Of a DNA stretch of 64,000 bases, positions 1-12,913 are shown piece after piece. The DNA is from Loxodes magnus (Eukaryota > Ciliophora > Karyorelictea > Loxodida > Loxodidae), in the NCBI GenBank assembly GCA_946699065.1, contig CAMPDV010000222.1, forward strand, positions 124,001 to 188,000, given 5' to 3'. Position numbers and translations under genes: made by a program. The notes beneath the pieces were generated by a model, which saw only the letters and a program-made list of their open reading frames with translations, did no database searches and had not been told where the DNA came from. The number at the start of each line of letters is the position of its first letter. Position 1 is the stretch's first letter.

Positions 1-499
1 CAATAGCAACGTTTTATTAAGGGCTTGAACTAAAATTTTTATTCTGTTTACATTTTTTCAATTTCCATCTTTTCTGATTGAAGTTAGTTTTTTTTGATTG
101 GTAATCGAATTTCTTCTTTAATTTTCTATTGATTTGCTTCTAGGTTTTTTCTAAAAGTTCAAATTAAGAAGTTAAAGCTTCAATTTAAAACTAAACTTTA
201 CTTATCAAGTCTTGATCTTCCTTTTTTCTATCTTACAAAAGAAGCCGAAGATTCAAGTTTTCCGCCTTCAGGATCTATATTTCGGTATTCATTTTCTCAA
301 TTAATGAATAAAGCTAAATAATGTCTTGCTCGTGGGGTTTCTCAAGCTTTTTCAGTTTGCTAGGAAATTCCGTATTTCCCAATCCTTAACAGGAGTAGAT
401 TTATCTTTTTTGAATTCTTGGTTCTTGTTAGTTAACTGAGACTTAAGATTGATTTTTAAGGTTAGAATTCAAGGTCTAGATTCCCGGGTTTTTTTCCAT
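1..499 (-). CDS. Gag-like coiled-coil protein, N-terminal part, cut by window edge
   Basis: Read on the minus strand from an ATG at 499 with TAA/TAG as Gln, this frame stays open to the window edge, giving about 166 residues. The first 60 residues are Gln/Asn/Ser-rich. A charged heptad-like coiled coil follows, with the stretch EIQILKAENLNLRLLL. The same pattern (EEIKVLKLENQELRNLL) is in the Gag-like element at 37.1-37.9 kb, so this is another copy of that family, truncated by the window. No zinc knuckle is reached here. The family resembles retroelement Gag or LINE ORF1 proteins, which multimerise through coiled coils and bind RNA. That function is inferred from architecture. Composition is clearly richer in Glu/Asp than random AT-rich sequence. 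Confidence 0.5.
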
Positions 500-984
500 T
501 TTTCTATATGGAACTCCTTAGAAACATATAATTCTAAAGCTAAAAGTTGTAGAGTTATACATTAAAAAAGTAAATTTGTAAAATATTAAAATTTTTAGAA
601 AAACATAAAGAGTGAATGCTCAAATATATTAGTAGCAGAAATGGAAGAAAATTTATTTCATTCTTAGAGTGTTATAATTATTAAAGATTTAACATTTCAA
701 TGAGTAATTAAATAGATTATCTAGCAAAAATAGGAATAAATTCTAGAAGAGTTGTTATAAAAAGTGTAAAATAAGAGCATTTTATAAATAAAATAAGGAA
801 CAATTAATGTTGTTATATCAGAAAAATAAAATTGTCTTGTGATTGTTGCTAGTATATGAAATAATAGAATAAGTCATTAAAAATCAATTTTAAGAAATTA
901 TAAAAGTACCTCACTAATTATTTTAAAAAATCTAAAAAATAATAAGTTAAGAAGTAATCTTTTATTAATAATAGTGATTATAGA

Positions 985-1335
985 TAAATAAATAGGGATG
1001 AGCAATTCTCCAACTGACATTGACTTAAGATCTGGTACCAAAAAGTACCCATGGGGTGAAGAATTGAACAAGAATCTTGGTAGGAGCCAAGAGAGAAGAC
1101 AAAGACTAAAGAGGAATCAAGTAATGTTATTGATGAAAGATGCCAGATACTAAGGTCTCTTAAGAAACATTTCGATCAAGACCTAAAGAAGACGAGACTC
1201 ACAATGGATGCTAGCACTGTGGGAAACTTCAAAAAATAATTTTTTTGACTTTAAAAATCTTTATTAAAGAGCTGCGCGCCATTGGAGGGCTACGCGTTCT
1301 CTAATCTTATTTATTTATTTATTTAATAGAAAAAA
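985..1335 (+). repeat. SINE-like repeat, family 3, with shared 3' hairpin and ATTT tail
   Basis: A GC-richer island of about 280 bp stands out from AT-rich flanks. It ends in an imperfect hairpin at 1268-1302 (GAGCTGCGCG / CTACGCG core) and then a short ATTT tandem tail. The body is unlike repeat families 1 and 2 in this window, but the hairpin and tail are the same. A shared 3' end on unrelated bodies is typical of SINEs that use the tail recognised by a partner LINE reverse transcriptase. No clear A or B box was found. It could instead be a structured non-coding RNA gene. Confidence 0.5.
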
Positions 1336-2149
1336 TTATTTTAAACATTATGAGCAAATTAAGCAGTGCTTTATAAGATAATGTGAATAATTGAAAAATC
1401 AATACCTCTTTATCTTTTATTTCTGCTTTTATTTTAGAAGAATAAATTTCTCAAGTTTTTCAATCTTCTAGCTTTCTCATATCTTTAAATTTTTATTTAA
1501 TCATTTACTTAATTAATCACGATATCAATCTTAGTTTCTTCAGTAATCTTTTGAACTACTTTTATTTTTAATATGTTTAGGATTAAGGCCATAACTGTTC
1601 TTCGGTTCAGATTTTAATTTTTACAATTTATTTCTTTAAAGTTTTCGTTTCTAAGTTAAATTGCTAATTGTACATAATTAGTTATCTTATTCTCTCTGAA
1701 AGATTGTAAATTAGTTCAATCTACTATCTGAGAACTTTCTTCAATTTATCATATTATTCATATATGGATTCATTTCCTTTTCTATTATTGAAGTGCTATT
1801 TTAGTTCCTTTATAATTGTTCGCCTTGATAGATTTAATATTTAATTTTTATAAACTTTGAATAAGTAGCTTATATAATAAATTTGTTTTAATATAAAAGT
1901 AAGAACTCTAAAATTTTAATTTTAAATAATTTATTAAATTGAAGTAATTTATTTTATCATAGTGATAAATGTTAATCTGATATTTTAGCAATAGGTTTGA
2001 TAAAGTTATAAAAAAGCACTATTTATAATATAATCTTTTAGGAAACTAATATAATATACCAAATTTCATTAGCTTGAAATATTTAATTTATTTAGCAAGG
2101 TAAGATTTATATATATTCACTTTACTAAAATTTTTAAAGGTTTGATATC

Positions 2150-2640
2150 CCTGGGTTTTCAACTAAGTACCTGCAGACAAGATTTTTACGTTGTTGTACT
2201 CCACAACCTTTTTATTAGTGGAAGGCAATCATTTTGTATTTTCAATATTGCTCATTGGAAGCTTTTACTTGTATATACCGTTTTCCGTTATCTAAAGTTG
2301 ATTTAATTGACGTCAAGTTCTATGTTTTCTCTTTCATTTAATTTTCTTAATTTTCAGCAGTTTCGAAGAAGATGATATCAATTATTGCAATATCAGCTTC
2401 TTTTTACTATAGGTGTAGTTAAACGACTAGTTTCAAATATTTTTTTCTATTTTTTGTAATCTCTCTTCGAATTTTGGATTAATGATTTAAAGTTCTGCTT
2501 TCCATTTGTCTAAACTTCAATTTAAATTTTGTTTTCAATTTTTTTTTGAATATTATTGGGATTACAGCCATAAAGAGTTCATGAACTACGAGCTTATTTT
2601 CTATTAGTTGCAAGGTAGGATTTTTTAGTGGCATTATTAA
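2150..2640 (-). pseudogene. Decayed Gag-like CCHC copy
   Basis: On the minus strand a Lys/Gln-rich stretch is followed at 2398-2357 by a zinc-knuckle pattern with the right spacing (x2, x4, x4). The first ligand is Ser instead of Cys: S-WY-C-NNWY-H-LLRN-C. The upstream sequence reads as a basic linker (FETSRLTTPIVKR), as in the other copies of the family. Loss of a zinc ligand and the lack of a clear start or stop suggest a fossil. It is separate from the copy at 1-499. Confidence 0.45.
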
Positions 2641-2699
2641 ATAGTATGAGTTCTAATTAGTTTTTTAAAACTAATTAACTTAGATTTCATTCTTGATAT

Positions 2700-5270
2700 T
2701 TATTTACAATTAATTAAAAACGATTAAGTAGTCAATAAATATATTGCTATTAAGTTTATGTAGCTTTCTAAGATGTTAAGAAAACTACTTTATTTATCTT
2801 CTTTCTTCTTTTCTTGTAATCCTAACTCCAGAAATTAGGCCTGTAGAAAGCAATGAATTTACCCATAAGAAAGATAAAATAAAATATGAACTATGAGATT
2901 TATTGAATAAAGGTAAGAATTCATTTAGAAATAGTGAGCAAACATTTTAAAAATCATTAAGATAGTTTAACTAAAACATTTAAACTAAGCGAGTCTGTTT
3001 ATTAATTATTGCGAAACATTTACCTATGTTTTTATACCGCTTGGAATTAAAAAATATTAGCAAAAATAAAATCATATTATCGCCATGAGTATAATGATGA
3101 AAGAGTGAAATAACTAAAAATTGAAATTCCAATGATTAAATGAATGGAAAAGGCTTACATTTCACTTAAATAATAATATACATTTATTTAAAAAAAATTA
3201 GAAAATCAATTTAGAAATAAATACTTAACTTTAATAGAATAAAAACCTTTAATGTTAATAGTTTAATTGTATAAAAATATAAAAGTATAAAGAACTTCAT
3301 TTCAACATTAATTCTTTTTGAATTGTTTTTATCTTACTTATTTGTTTATTAATTAAATCTATTAAAGTTATGAAAATAACTAAGTTTTCATAATGGAATT
3401 TATTTAATTACTTTAGAATTAATTTTAACTAGGGATATTTATTCAGATAAATTTAAAAGCTTATATAAATTTAACATCATTTCTAATTTGTTTTCTTCCT
3501 TTTTCACAGGATGAAAGTTTGTAACATTCTATTAAGTTATTAAGCTATTTTTTATTTTTCAAAAGTTCTATATTAATTTTAACTTAATCCTTTTTCCAAA
3601 TGCGATTTGTTTTTTACGGAAGTACCATTACTCTAAAATTACTTATTGTTCTACCAGTTCTTATTTTTAATTTGCATAGGAATTTGAGTTTGCTATTTAT
3701 TTAATTTTTTAAAAGTACTTTGGCTTAAAATTAGTTCCCAAGCTATTCGATGTTTTAATTGACTGATATTATCTATTTTAACACTCAGAATTATAAATTT
3801 ATATCTTCATCTTGATTATTTCATTTCATAGATCATGCTTTAAAGTTTGATGAATATATCCTTTATTTATTAAGACCTAATCTTATCTTTTGCGAAATAC
3901 ACTTATTATTTTTCCAGTTTTAATACTTTTATACTGATTTAGAAGTAAATAGCTTTAAATTCTTTAGTGCTCATTGAAATAGAATCTTAATATGTCTTAA
4001 GAGTTAGCAAGGATTTTCCTTATCTCGAAATCTAAGCAATATCTATACTAATGTTTAAAAGTGTTTGCTTTATTATGCTTATAGTTACTCATTGGGCTTT
4101 TAGAAATTTTCATCTAAGGATTTATAATCAGAGTATTACTAATTTTTTAGCTAAAATTGAAAATAAATATTTAAATACCAACTTCTTTTATTATTTATTT
4201 GGTGTTACTAAATAAATTCTCCATTATGCTTAGAGAAATTAGTTAAAAAACTGTAGATAATTCTTTGATAACTTAAACTTTCACTTATAGAAAAAATTAA
4301 AAAAAAGGTAAAATAGATGCTTAGTATATAGAAGATGCCTAGAGAAATGACTTCACGAAACAGATATAAATTTAAATATATGATATATTAAGAAAAATTA
4401 AATAGTAAAATAAAGATAAGATAAGAAAATACTATAAATAAACATTTATTTCTTTAATATACTTAACTAAGATATACTTAGTTCTTTATTCTTGTAAAAG
4501 AAACCAAAAACAATTATACACAAAAAATGTTGATTTATCTTAATTCTTAAACAGACCTTAAGATAGATATTTTTAAGCTTTCAGAGCTATGCAAATGATG
4601 CTTACAAAGCAGCTTTTGATTAAAATAAGATTAAACATGTTAAATATTAAAAAAGACTTTATCTTGATCAGAACTTAGTCTGTTTTTTGAATAAATGAGA
4701 AAAATTATTAAATTAATATAAATTAGTGTTTGCTTGAGAAAAGTTAAGATAAGAAAATAAAACAAAATCTTATTAGAGTAAAGCTTAATAAAGGATAAAT
4801 CTCATTGAATAAAGTTTCCTTTGATTTTATTTACAAGCAGGCTTATATTAAATTATTATGATGCCTATTAAAATAAAATTTAAATTACCCTAGATATTTT
4901 AATTCAAGCTACTATTTTATCTTTCTTTATCCAAAAACCCCTTCAGATATATAATATCTTTTAAAAAGCTTTTAAGCAGAAGATAAAGAATTTTGCCTTA
5001 AGTTAAATTTAAATTATTTTATTTAAGAAAAGTTCTAAAATAATTTTTTAACTTTATCCCTTTTTCTTGAGAACATTAATCAAGTATCAAAATTAGTAAA
5101 CTTATTTGATTATTTTTAAATGAAAGATAACTCTAACTGTAATGAGATAACCAAAATGATATCTAAAAATTATTTCTAGTCAATGCCTTTAGATTGAAGG
5201 TCTAATTTTCAGATTATAAAGTTTATAAAAGAACATGCAGCTTTATTTATTAATGAATTCAGCTTTAAGT
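2700..5270. other. AT-rich interval, no gene recognised
   Basis: About 2.5 kb of very AT-rich sequence without a frame whose composition or motifs rise above background. With two of three stop codons reassigned, open frames are not informative here. A gene cannot be excluded. Confidence 0.4.
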
Positions 5271-5281
5271 AATTATAAAAA

Positions 5282-8200
5282 ATGTCAATCTCTTTAATTA
5301 TATTTAATTTCCTTTTCTCTATAATTTTAGCTTAATTTACATTTTTTGATATACTAAATCCAAATGTTCCAACTTGAAGAGATACCAGCTCACTACCTTA
5401 AAAATCTTTTTCTTAATATGGTGAGAATCCCCAAGGACTTTAATTTAGTGTTACAGCATGGCTCAAATTTAGCAGCAATAAACAAGTAAATACTTGAGGC
5501 AACTTTCTTTAATTTTATATTAATGATTGAACTTATTTAGAATTTGGTCTAAAATAAAACTAAACAGATTAGCAAACTACTTTCTTAGTATCTCAAAAAA
5601 TCTCAGGATTAATTTAAAAGAAATTAGCAATTTCCTTTGTAAGTGATATCTATGTATTTTTTGGATGTTCGCTTGATAGCCAAGGAAACATTTTTGCTGT
5701 TGCAACGCATTAAAAAATAAATAACTAATTTTAGACTCTATCAGATTCGTTTGGATAACTTATTACTTTATCTTAAAGCAGTATAATAAATTAAGGAAGC
5801 TTTGGGTAGGATTGGAGCTTTACTGGAACAGTTTTTTCATTAAGATATTACAAGAATTAATATTTAGATGCTAAAGCCTTTTAATAAATTTTAGATTAGC
5901 CCTAATAAGGCTTTCTTAATTCTAGTCTTATTACTTGCAATTCTTTATGCTAAAAATGTTATGGACCTAATGCTAATAATTGTATACAATGTTATTCCCC
6001 ATGAGAGTTTTAAGAGGATTCATGTGTGTGCAATTTAAAGTTATCAGTATAATAAGTATGCAATAATATTTGTCCTATAACACAATAAGACAGTGACAAT
6101 AATAAATAATGCGGGTTTTGTAATTAAACCATTTTAAATTGTTAAGAGTGTGATTAACAAGGGACTATATGCTCTAAGTGTTAAAATCCTTGATTATTAT
6201 ACAATGGTTAGTGTTTAGTGAAATGTCCAAACGGAACATTTTTTTAAGACAACTAAGCTTGCTTCAAATGCGAATATAGACTCTAAAATTGTGAAACGTG
6301 CGATATAACTGGGACTTTATGTTAGGAGTGTTAGTAGCCAAGAGTTTTATTCTAGAATTAATGTATTTAAAATTGCCCTGACGATAGCTTTTATGTTGAG
6401 AGTTTTATTTGCTTAAACTGTAATTCCTCAATAGAAAACTGCTAAAGATGCAATTTAAATGGATCATAGTGCTTGCAATGCAAAGAATTTTTACTTTTAT
6501 TCGAAAACTAGTGTATCGAGAGCTGTCCTGATCAAACGTTTTTCGCTTAAAACTCTACTTGTCATAAATGCAAAAATATATTAGAAAATTGCTAGGAATG
6601 TAATTCAAATGGAGATAAATGCATAAAATGTTTGAAGCCTTGACTTCTATTTGACAATAAATGCGTTCTGTAATGTCCAAGCAATCAATATACCGAATGG
6701 AATTAAAGTTGCTAGCTATGTAATTAGAGCATAAGCAATTGTGAATCATGCAATATAAATGGCACTGAATGTATTAGATGCTAAGATCCCTATGTTCTGC
6801 TTGATAATATATGCATTGAAAGTTGTCCTAATTACACGCATTATTCTCAGAACTCCATGTGTCAAAAGTGTTCGTAAAAGATCAAAAACTGTAAATTGTG
6901 TGATATCGAAAGAGGAGTGTGTTTGGAGTGCTACAATCCTTATTTACTATTTCAAGAAGCTTCTTGTGTTACTCAATGCTAATAAGATTATATAAATATC
7001 AATAAAGTTTGCTAATCTTGCCAAATATCTCCTCACTGCTAGTTTTGTTCAATAAATCTTTCATAAAAGATAGAATGCTCTTAATGCCTGCCAGGTTATT
7101 TATTATCTAATAATGAATGCATTCTGAAAAATTAAGAGAATGATTTAAAAATTAATACGAATGAAAATCTTACTGACTTTGAAGATTTTATTGCAAAACT
7201 TACTGCAAATTTTATGAAGTATAGCTAATATATAACTTTTACATCAGGAAATGCTGTAATAGCTAGCACTTTAGTAGAAAATAATTACTTGCAAGCCTTT
7301 TGATATGTTGCCTTCATTACTCAAATGATTATGCTAAATGCTTATATAAATGTTCCTCGTCCAGAAAATTTAAATAACTATTACTTTCAAAATTTCAAAT
7401 TGAAAATACCTTTTGGACTAAATACAGACCTTTTGGATATTAAATGATCAAATTTACCAGTAGAGCATCAAATCTGAAAAAGATTGCACTATGAAAGTTT
7501 CGCTTTTATAGCTAATGCGATGAATACTTTTATCATGCTTATTTTCTTCATTTCCTTGAAAATTTTGTTCTAGATGCTAAGTTACTGCTTCAAAAACGTT
7601 ACCATTTTTAATAAACTACATAATGCGTATCACTATGATGTTGTAATAAATTTCTACCTTGGATAGAGCATTTGTTTGAGTTTTGCTATTTTTATTCAGA
7701 TTTATTATTTAGATTTCAGCTCTATATATGAAACTGTAAATATAATGCTTGCCTTCGCTTTTATGGTAATTCATCATACAGATCATTTAAATTATAGTTA
7801 TAATTGCTATTTTTAGAGGAGTTTATACTTTTTATAAACTGACGAAGTAGGAGTAAAACCAAGCAAAGAATACTGAAAGAATAACTAGTATAAGTAAAAG
7901 ATATAGTATCTTTTTCTAAGATTTTCAAACGAATAAAATAGCTATTTATTATATTCTTTTCTTAGTAAGACGTTTCATCTTAGCATGCATACTCATAGTT
8001 TTATTCGAATTTCCTGAGGCATAAATAGCTATTATGAATTCACTATGCATTCTCTAGATTTTGTTTCTGCTTATTTACAAGCCTTATTAAAATACAAAGA
8101 GGAATTACTTCGAGTGCATAGTGGAAGTGTTTCTAATAACTTTATACATGACTAACGTCTATTTCTTATAGTTAGAAAATAATAGAAGATTAGAATATGT

Positions 8201-8759
8201 CTGAGATGATCAAGCAGTTTAATTAGGATAATTTGTCATGTACTTCTCTAGCTGCTTTATTTTCATCATTACGCTGTGTCAACTTATTGTGAATATTAGA
8301 AATTTCCTCTAGAGGAATAAAAAGAAAAATAAAATATAAGAAAAGGAGCAATTGGGTGAGCTAAAATTAACTACAAATAACGCTTAAGTTTAGTAATAGC
8401 CTAAATAGCATAATAGTTCGTTAATTTTCGATGAAACTATGATTGATTTCTAGTCTAAAGTTTTTAAAGTTAGATAAAAAACTTCAAAGAACGCTAAATC
8501 ACACCAATAAAAAAAGAAAAGTCAAGACAGTAACTAACTAGAGATAAATAAATATTCAAGGGATTTTTAATAAACAGAAAGAAACTAAGGACTTACTTAA
8601 GAAAGGACTGAAAGAGAAGAGTAAGATAATAAAAGTAAAAGACAGAGCAAAAAAGATAAATTTGATTAAAGAGAAAATAAAAATCGTCGAAAGAAGAAAA
8701 ACTATAAAAGAAATAGCCTAAAAATAGCTACTTCAGTAGAAATTGTATAACAAAAATGA
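5282..8759 (+). CDS. Receptor-like membrane protein: LamG-like domain, Cys-rich repeats, multi-pass C-terminus
   Basis: Exons 5282-7765 and 7782-8759 give about 1153 residues, read with TAA/TAG=Gln and TGA=Trp and ending at a TGA. A hydrophobic signal peptide (MSISLIIFNFLFSIILA) is followed by a jelly-roll (LamG/concanavalin-like) ectodomain to about residue 205. Next come many CxxC-type furin/growth-factor-receptor-like repeats to about residue 610, then a conserved block (LNNYYFQNFKLKIPFG) and several membrane segments between about residues 670 and 1010. The C-terminal tail is very Lys/Glu/Gln-rich. Such Cys-rich multi-pass surface proteins are abundant in ciliates; a sensing or adhesion role is likely but not proven. 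The gene at 57.7 kb has the same order and an intron at the same place. Trp at internal TGA is supported in both copies. Confidence 0.85.
7766..7781 (+). other. 16-nt spliceosomal intron
   Basis: The sequence gtaattcatcatacag lies between two codon boundaries. Removing it joins the two frames of the 5282-8759 gene and restores similarity to the paralogue at 57.7 kb, which has a 17-nt intron at the equivalent place. GT-AG ends and size match the minimal introns known in heterotrich ciliates. Confidence 0.75.
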
Positions 8760-8955
8760 TTTTTTCTTTTTTATAGTTATTATCTAAATTAATATCTTCA
8801 GTTTATTTTATTTATAAAATTTCAAATAAAATGTAACTAAAGCAATAAGGTTCCTTTATTTTAAAAAGGTCACTAAAAACATCTTTAGGGAGATAATTTT
8901 ATAATTTTCCTTTTATAAAAAGTAGCTAATAAATACTAATTATTTGATTTAAAAA

Positions 8956-9606
8956 GATGCTTCAAGCTTAAATTATTAAATATTAATAGAAAATTAAAAT
9001 TAAAATTAAAGAAATATCATTTAGATAGAAGCACTCTCATAATTAAGCTTTTTGGATTTACTTAGTAATTTATTTGTTAAAAATATTAGTCAAAATAGAA
9101 AAATATTCCATCTATAAGAATTTAGTAATTGAAATTTGGAATATGACAGTTGTAACTCTAATTTAGAAGAAATCAAAATATCAGAATTTTGTAAGTAGAA
9201 TGAAGAGAAGAATAAATACTTAGAAATAGATTTTAAATTTTAGACTTTAATGCTATTAATAATTATTATTCTCTTTATGATTTTAATAGCAGTCATATTA
9301 TATAATTATAAAGTTATAGCTACTTTAAAAAATAAAAGGAAACTTAATTATAAATACTTTATTAATTAATAACTATTTAATAATAAATCATCTCGAAAAA
9401 ATTAAGATTAAGGTAATTATGAGCTTTTGATTTAAATATAAAAGATCCTTCTATCTTGCTTTTTCATCGGTATATAAAAATGCTATAAGCTAAAATCCTA
9501 TTATCTTAACTCTACTTATTAATAAAAGTTAATGACTTAAATAAGAAAAGATTAATAAATAACTTTTAAAATTGAAACTTATTTATTAGATTTGCTTAAT
9601 GCATGA
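8956..9606 (+). CDS. Possible small membrane protein
   Basis: This frame encodes an acidic segment (for example NLEEIKISEFCKQNEEKN) followed by one strong membrane helix (TLMLLIIIILFMILIAVIL) and a basic tail (LKNKRKLNYK). Glu/Asp content over the middle part is about three times that expected of random sequence at this base composition, which supports coding. No ATG is visible in frame, so a short 5' exon may be missing. The first in-frame TGA is at 9604-9606, but the coding-like sequence fades near 9370, where two TAA codons occur. It lies 200 bp downstream of the receptor-like gene. Function unknown. Confidence 0.35.
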
Positions 9607-9899
9607 TATATTTTATCCTAGTAATCTAAGTAATTAGTTCAAATATATTTATTTTAATTATTCTAAGTATCTATTGCTTTTTAAATGTAACTGAAGTTTT
9701 TCCTCTATTAAGATTTAGAATGTTCAAACTTGTTTATATACCAAGGAGGATCTAAGTAAGTCAAAACTAATATGTTAAAGTCTTTATTTGTTTTCATTGA
9801 TAAAATCTTACAATCTTCTAATAAAGTTAAATTTATTCCAGATATATAATGTCTCTTTTGATATTGGATGTTATAATAAGAATTTAGCTAATTAAGTAA

Positions 9900-10443
9900 A
9901 TAAAAGATAAAGCGTTTCTTTTAATTGTTTTTAGTTATTTCATTACTTAGAACTGTAGACATAAATGTTAAGCTTTATTTTTTAAAGGCTTTTAAGTATA
10001 TAATTAAAAGTCTAAATTAAGAGTTATATAAAGGACTAATAATTAAGGGAATTTTCAATTTTCAACTAGTTTATTTAGTGCATAATGAAATTATTATAGA
10101 AGTAGATTAGTTAAAGGATAAGAATCTAGTTTATTTAAATTACTAAATAATAAGCATGATAGAATAGATAGAAAGCCTCTTAATAAACTAATATTTAAAT
10201 TAGTTATATTATTGTCATCAGCATCAAAACATAGTAAAAGCATTAAATTAATAAAAGTTAGCCAACTAGGATAAATATCATCTCTATTTATTAAAGTGAA
10301 CTACCTGCTTAATCATAAAAGATTACAAAAGGCTAAAGAATTAGAATAATAAAGATGAGAAAAATAAGGTTAATGGGTTGTATAGTAAGCAATAAATATA
10401 TCAGAGTTTAAAAGTAATCAATTAGATATTTTTCATTTAATGA
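9900..10443 (+). CDS. Possible ORF, unknown protein
   Basis: A plus-strand frame ending at TGA 10441-10443 encodes about 165 residues with more Glu/Asp than background (for example IIEVDQLKDKNLVYLNYQ) and one hydrophobic stretch near its start. No start codon, motif or homologue is recognised. It may be a short gene with an unseen 5' exon, or a chance frame. Confidence 0.22.
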
Positions 10444-10753
10444 AAATTTAAAAAATTTAAAATAAATGTTGGTTAATAGATATATAACTCCTTTAGAATT
10501 TTAAATAAAGAGGAAATGTTTTCTTAATTGCAGGAAATGAACCTTTCAAAATAAAGTGCATATAAAATTGAAAATAATGCCTTCAATTCTACGCAATAAA
10601 GTAGATTATATATTGATTATTTTTATATTTTAGCAAATGGAAAAGTTAAGATATAAAGATTTAGCCAATAAGTATCTTGGCACATTAGTAAATTAATAAT
10701 AGTCCATATTATTTTTGGGATTCTTCAGATTAAATCAAATTAAAAGATTTTTA

Positions 10754-11680
10754 TCAAAAGCAAATGTATCTTTAAAAAATTATCTCCTTCTAGATTAAAG
10801 ATTAGGTATCCAGATTTTAAATTTAAAGCTAGCTCCATGCAGTTTATATTATTTATATGGAATAATTTTTTCTTTATAATTTTTCATCTTATGTTGGAAG
10901 ATCTTTTAAAATTTTCTTTAAAATTATTTTGCTTTGTCTGTATTTTTCCATAAGTGCTTATGCTGATAAAGATATACCATTTCTATTTGATTTCTTTTAA
11001 TCCGATCTGCACTCTTTCCATTGCACTGTTGTCAATTAGTTGATCTACTAGATTATTGCTATATCATCTATTGTAAAGCTAAATCTTTTTCTTTTTTCTT
11101 GATGTATATTTCTAGCTTTACTACATCTTTTTCGATTTGCTGTGCCATATTTCATAAATTTTGACCTTTCTCTTACATCTTATTTTTATACTAATTTAAG
11201 AATTTAAGCAGGATTAATTTATATTTGCGTCCAGAGCTTAAAGTTAAATCTCATTTTAGAGTATAATTCCTTTTTATAGTTTCACGAAGTACTTGTTAAA
11301 AGAAAAATTATTCAGTAAGTTTAATTCTATTTCGTTCCAAGAAATTTTCTTAGATCAAGTTACTCTTGCTATCCTTCATAGTTAATTTTTTAATATTGAT
11401 CCCTTAATTCACTATTTTATGCCTTTTTGAAGGTATTCAATTTAAGTTGCTAAAAGATTTTAATGCTTATCTACTTTTCTTGGAGGAGCAGTGATGACTG
11501 GCTAATATCCTTTCTGGTCTCTTTTGATATTATTTATTTTTATTATAAAGCTAAACTAAATTTAATTTCTCTTCTGATGGCTTTTAAACTTTTTTGATTT
11601 AGCTGATTTCCTTCCATGGCTTGAATAACCCTCTCCACTCAGCTTTTCTCTTCTGTTCAAGTTCTGGATAATATTTTCAT
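10754..11680 (-). CDS. Basic retroelement-associated protein of unknown function
   Basis: An uninterrupted minus-strand frame runs from ATG (11680) to TGA (10756-10754), 308 residues, with TAA/TAG as Gln and several TGA as Trp. Codon use is clearly coding (about 12 percent Glu/Asp, many Arg). The N-terminus carries RTWTEEKSWVERVIQ, which loosely recalls Myb/SANT-type helices; I do not claim that domain. The middle has RERSKFMKYGTANRKRCSKA and the C-terminus FSFTIDDIAIIQQINQ. It ends where the family 1 repeat (11742-12250) begins. A related minus-strand coding remnant continues on the other side of that repeat (12250-12913), so both may be pieces of one element gene split by the repeat insertion. 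No enzyme motif recognised. Confidence 0.5.
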
Positions 11681-11741
11681 TTTCTCTTATAAATTTTCCT
11701 TGAAAAGTACAATATATTTTTCTAAATTATTATAATATATT

Positions 11742-12250
11742 CTTTAAAACCGCCATAGTTGTTTGAAGGTGAACAACAAGGTCATCTTCATCAGAGGTTG
11801 ACGAAGTTAAATACACATAATCGACTTTATGTCTTCCTCTGCTTTGATTTGGCCTCGAAACACGAGATTCTTAGACCTTCGGCACTGGCTTAGTTTAGAT
11901 TTAATTCTGGAACGAAAAAGAAATAATATTGCGAGCTTCATCAGAGGTGGGGAATTTAAGTACCCATAATTGACACATGTCGTCCTCTGCTTTGGTGATG
12001 CAATGAGACACAATCCTGCCATGTCCTTGGACCTCCAGCAAGTAGAAAAGATTACGAGTATTCTAAAATTATATCAGTATTGAACATTTTTATCAGTACT
12101 GAATAATTATACCAGTATTAAACAAGGTCTACCAGTATCTGATAATTTTATCAGTAACAAACATTCTTGTCAGTATGAAACATATTTTTTAAAGAGCTGC
12201 GCACTAATGAGAGTGCTACGCGCTCTATAATCAAATTTATTTATTTATGT
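11742..12250 (+). repeat. SINE-like repeat family 1, copy 1
   Basis: About 510 bp in 5' to 3' orientation on the plus strand. It begins AAAACCGCCATAG, contains an early perfect or near-perfect hairpin (GTTGTTT/GAACAAC here), then two related modules bounded by CAGAGG and CCTCTG (about 11791-11841 and 11941-11991). A run of short CAGTA-type repeats (atcagtattgaac, taccagtat) follows. It ends with the shared hairpin near 12196-12232 and an ATTT tail. Copies 2 and 3 in the window match almost base for base. No reading frame is conserved, so this is a non-coding repeat. Confidence 0.85.
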
Positions 12251-12913
12251 CTTTTTTCTTTTTCGTCAGTATCTCTTTTGCCAATACGCTTTTTACCTTT
12301 TTTAATAATTGTCACCGCCAATATCAATGTGTTTCACTTCTAAAAAAGTAATATTTTTTCACAATTGGTTTAGTTAATATCTTCGAGTATATAAATGCAT
12401 TATCTTTTTCTAATTCCATTTTATTTCCGATTTCCTTTTCTTCTTGTTGTGCTTTTTAGAGTTTCAATTGCAATTTTAGCTGGTTTTTCATCAAGTTTTC
12501 AACTTTTACCTAATTTAATCTGCTTCTACTATTAGTTCTAGTTTAGCTGCTCTATTCTAAATTATGTTTTTAAAGAATTTATGTTTTTTTTCTTAGGTCA
12601 TGAGTCTTAATTCTACGTTCTTTGTTATTCTAAGTTTTTCCATAATCATTTTATTATCTTCTTTTGCTTTTTGATCTCTTTCTGGAGATTCAACATCACT
12701 TTAATCAGCTATTCTTAGTTATTTTTTGCTTATTGGTGAAATCAAAGATTTTCATATGCAAGATAATTTAGCCTATTTTCTAAGTCTCTCTTCAAAGGTA
12801 GTCTAGATTTGGTAGGAAATCTATTTGCCGGTTTATTCTTTGTCCTAGAGATTCTAGATAGCCCCTTATTTTTACTTTTTAGGAGCAAGAAAATCTTTAT
12901 ACATTCCTTCCAT
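12250..12913 (-). pseudogene. Broken ORF2-like remnant of the Gag-associated element
   Basis: From an ATG at 12913 the minus strand reads well for about 150 residues, including RLRKQAKLSCIWKSLISP and EKKHKFFKNIIQN. The element at 37.7-38.9 kb encodes the matching KYRKQANISCTWKSLISP and CFLKNISKLE, so the two are homologous at both DNA and protein level. Near 12450 the coding signal moves to another frame (NLMKNQLKLQLKLQKAQQEE), implying an indel or an unrecognised intron. At 12250 the reading runs into the family 1 repeat. Probably a truncated, frame-broken copy; domain function unknown. Confidence 0.5.

Noticed and set aside
6555-6995. Short standard-code ORFs on both strands inside 5.28-8.76 kb
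   Set aside because: They are shadows of the cysteine-rich region of the receptor-like gene, which reads through with TAA/TAG as Gln.
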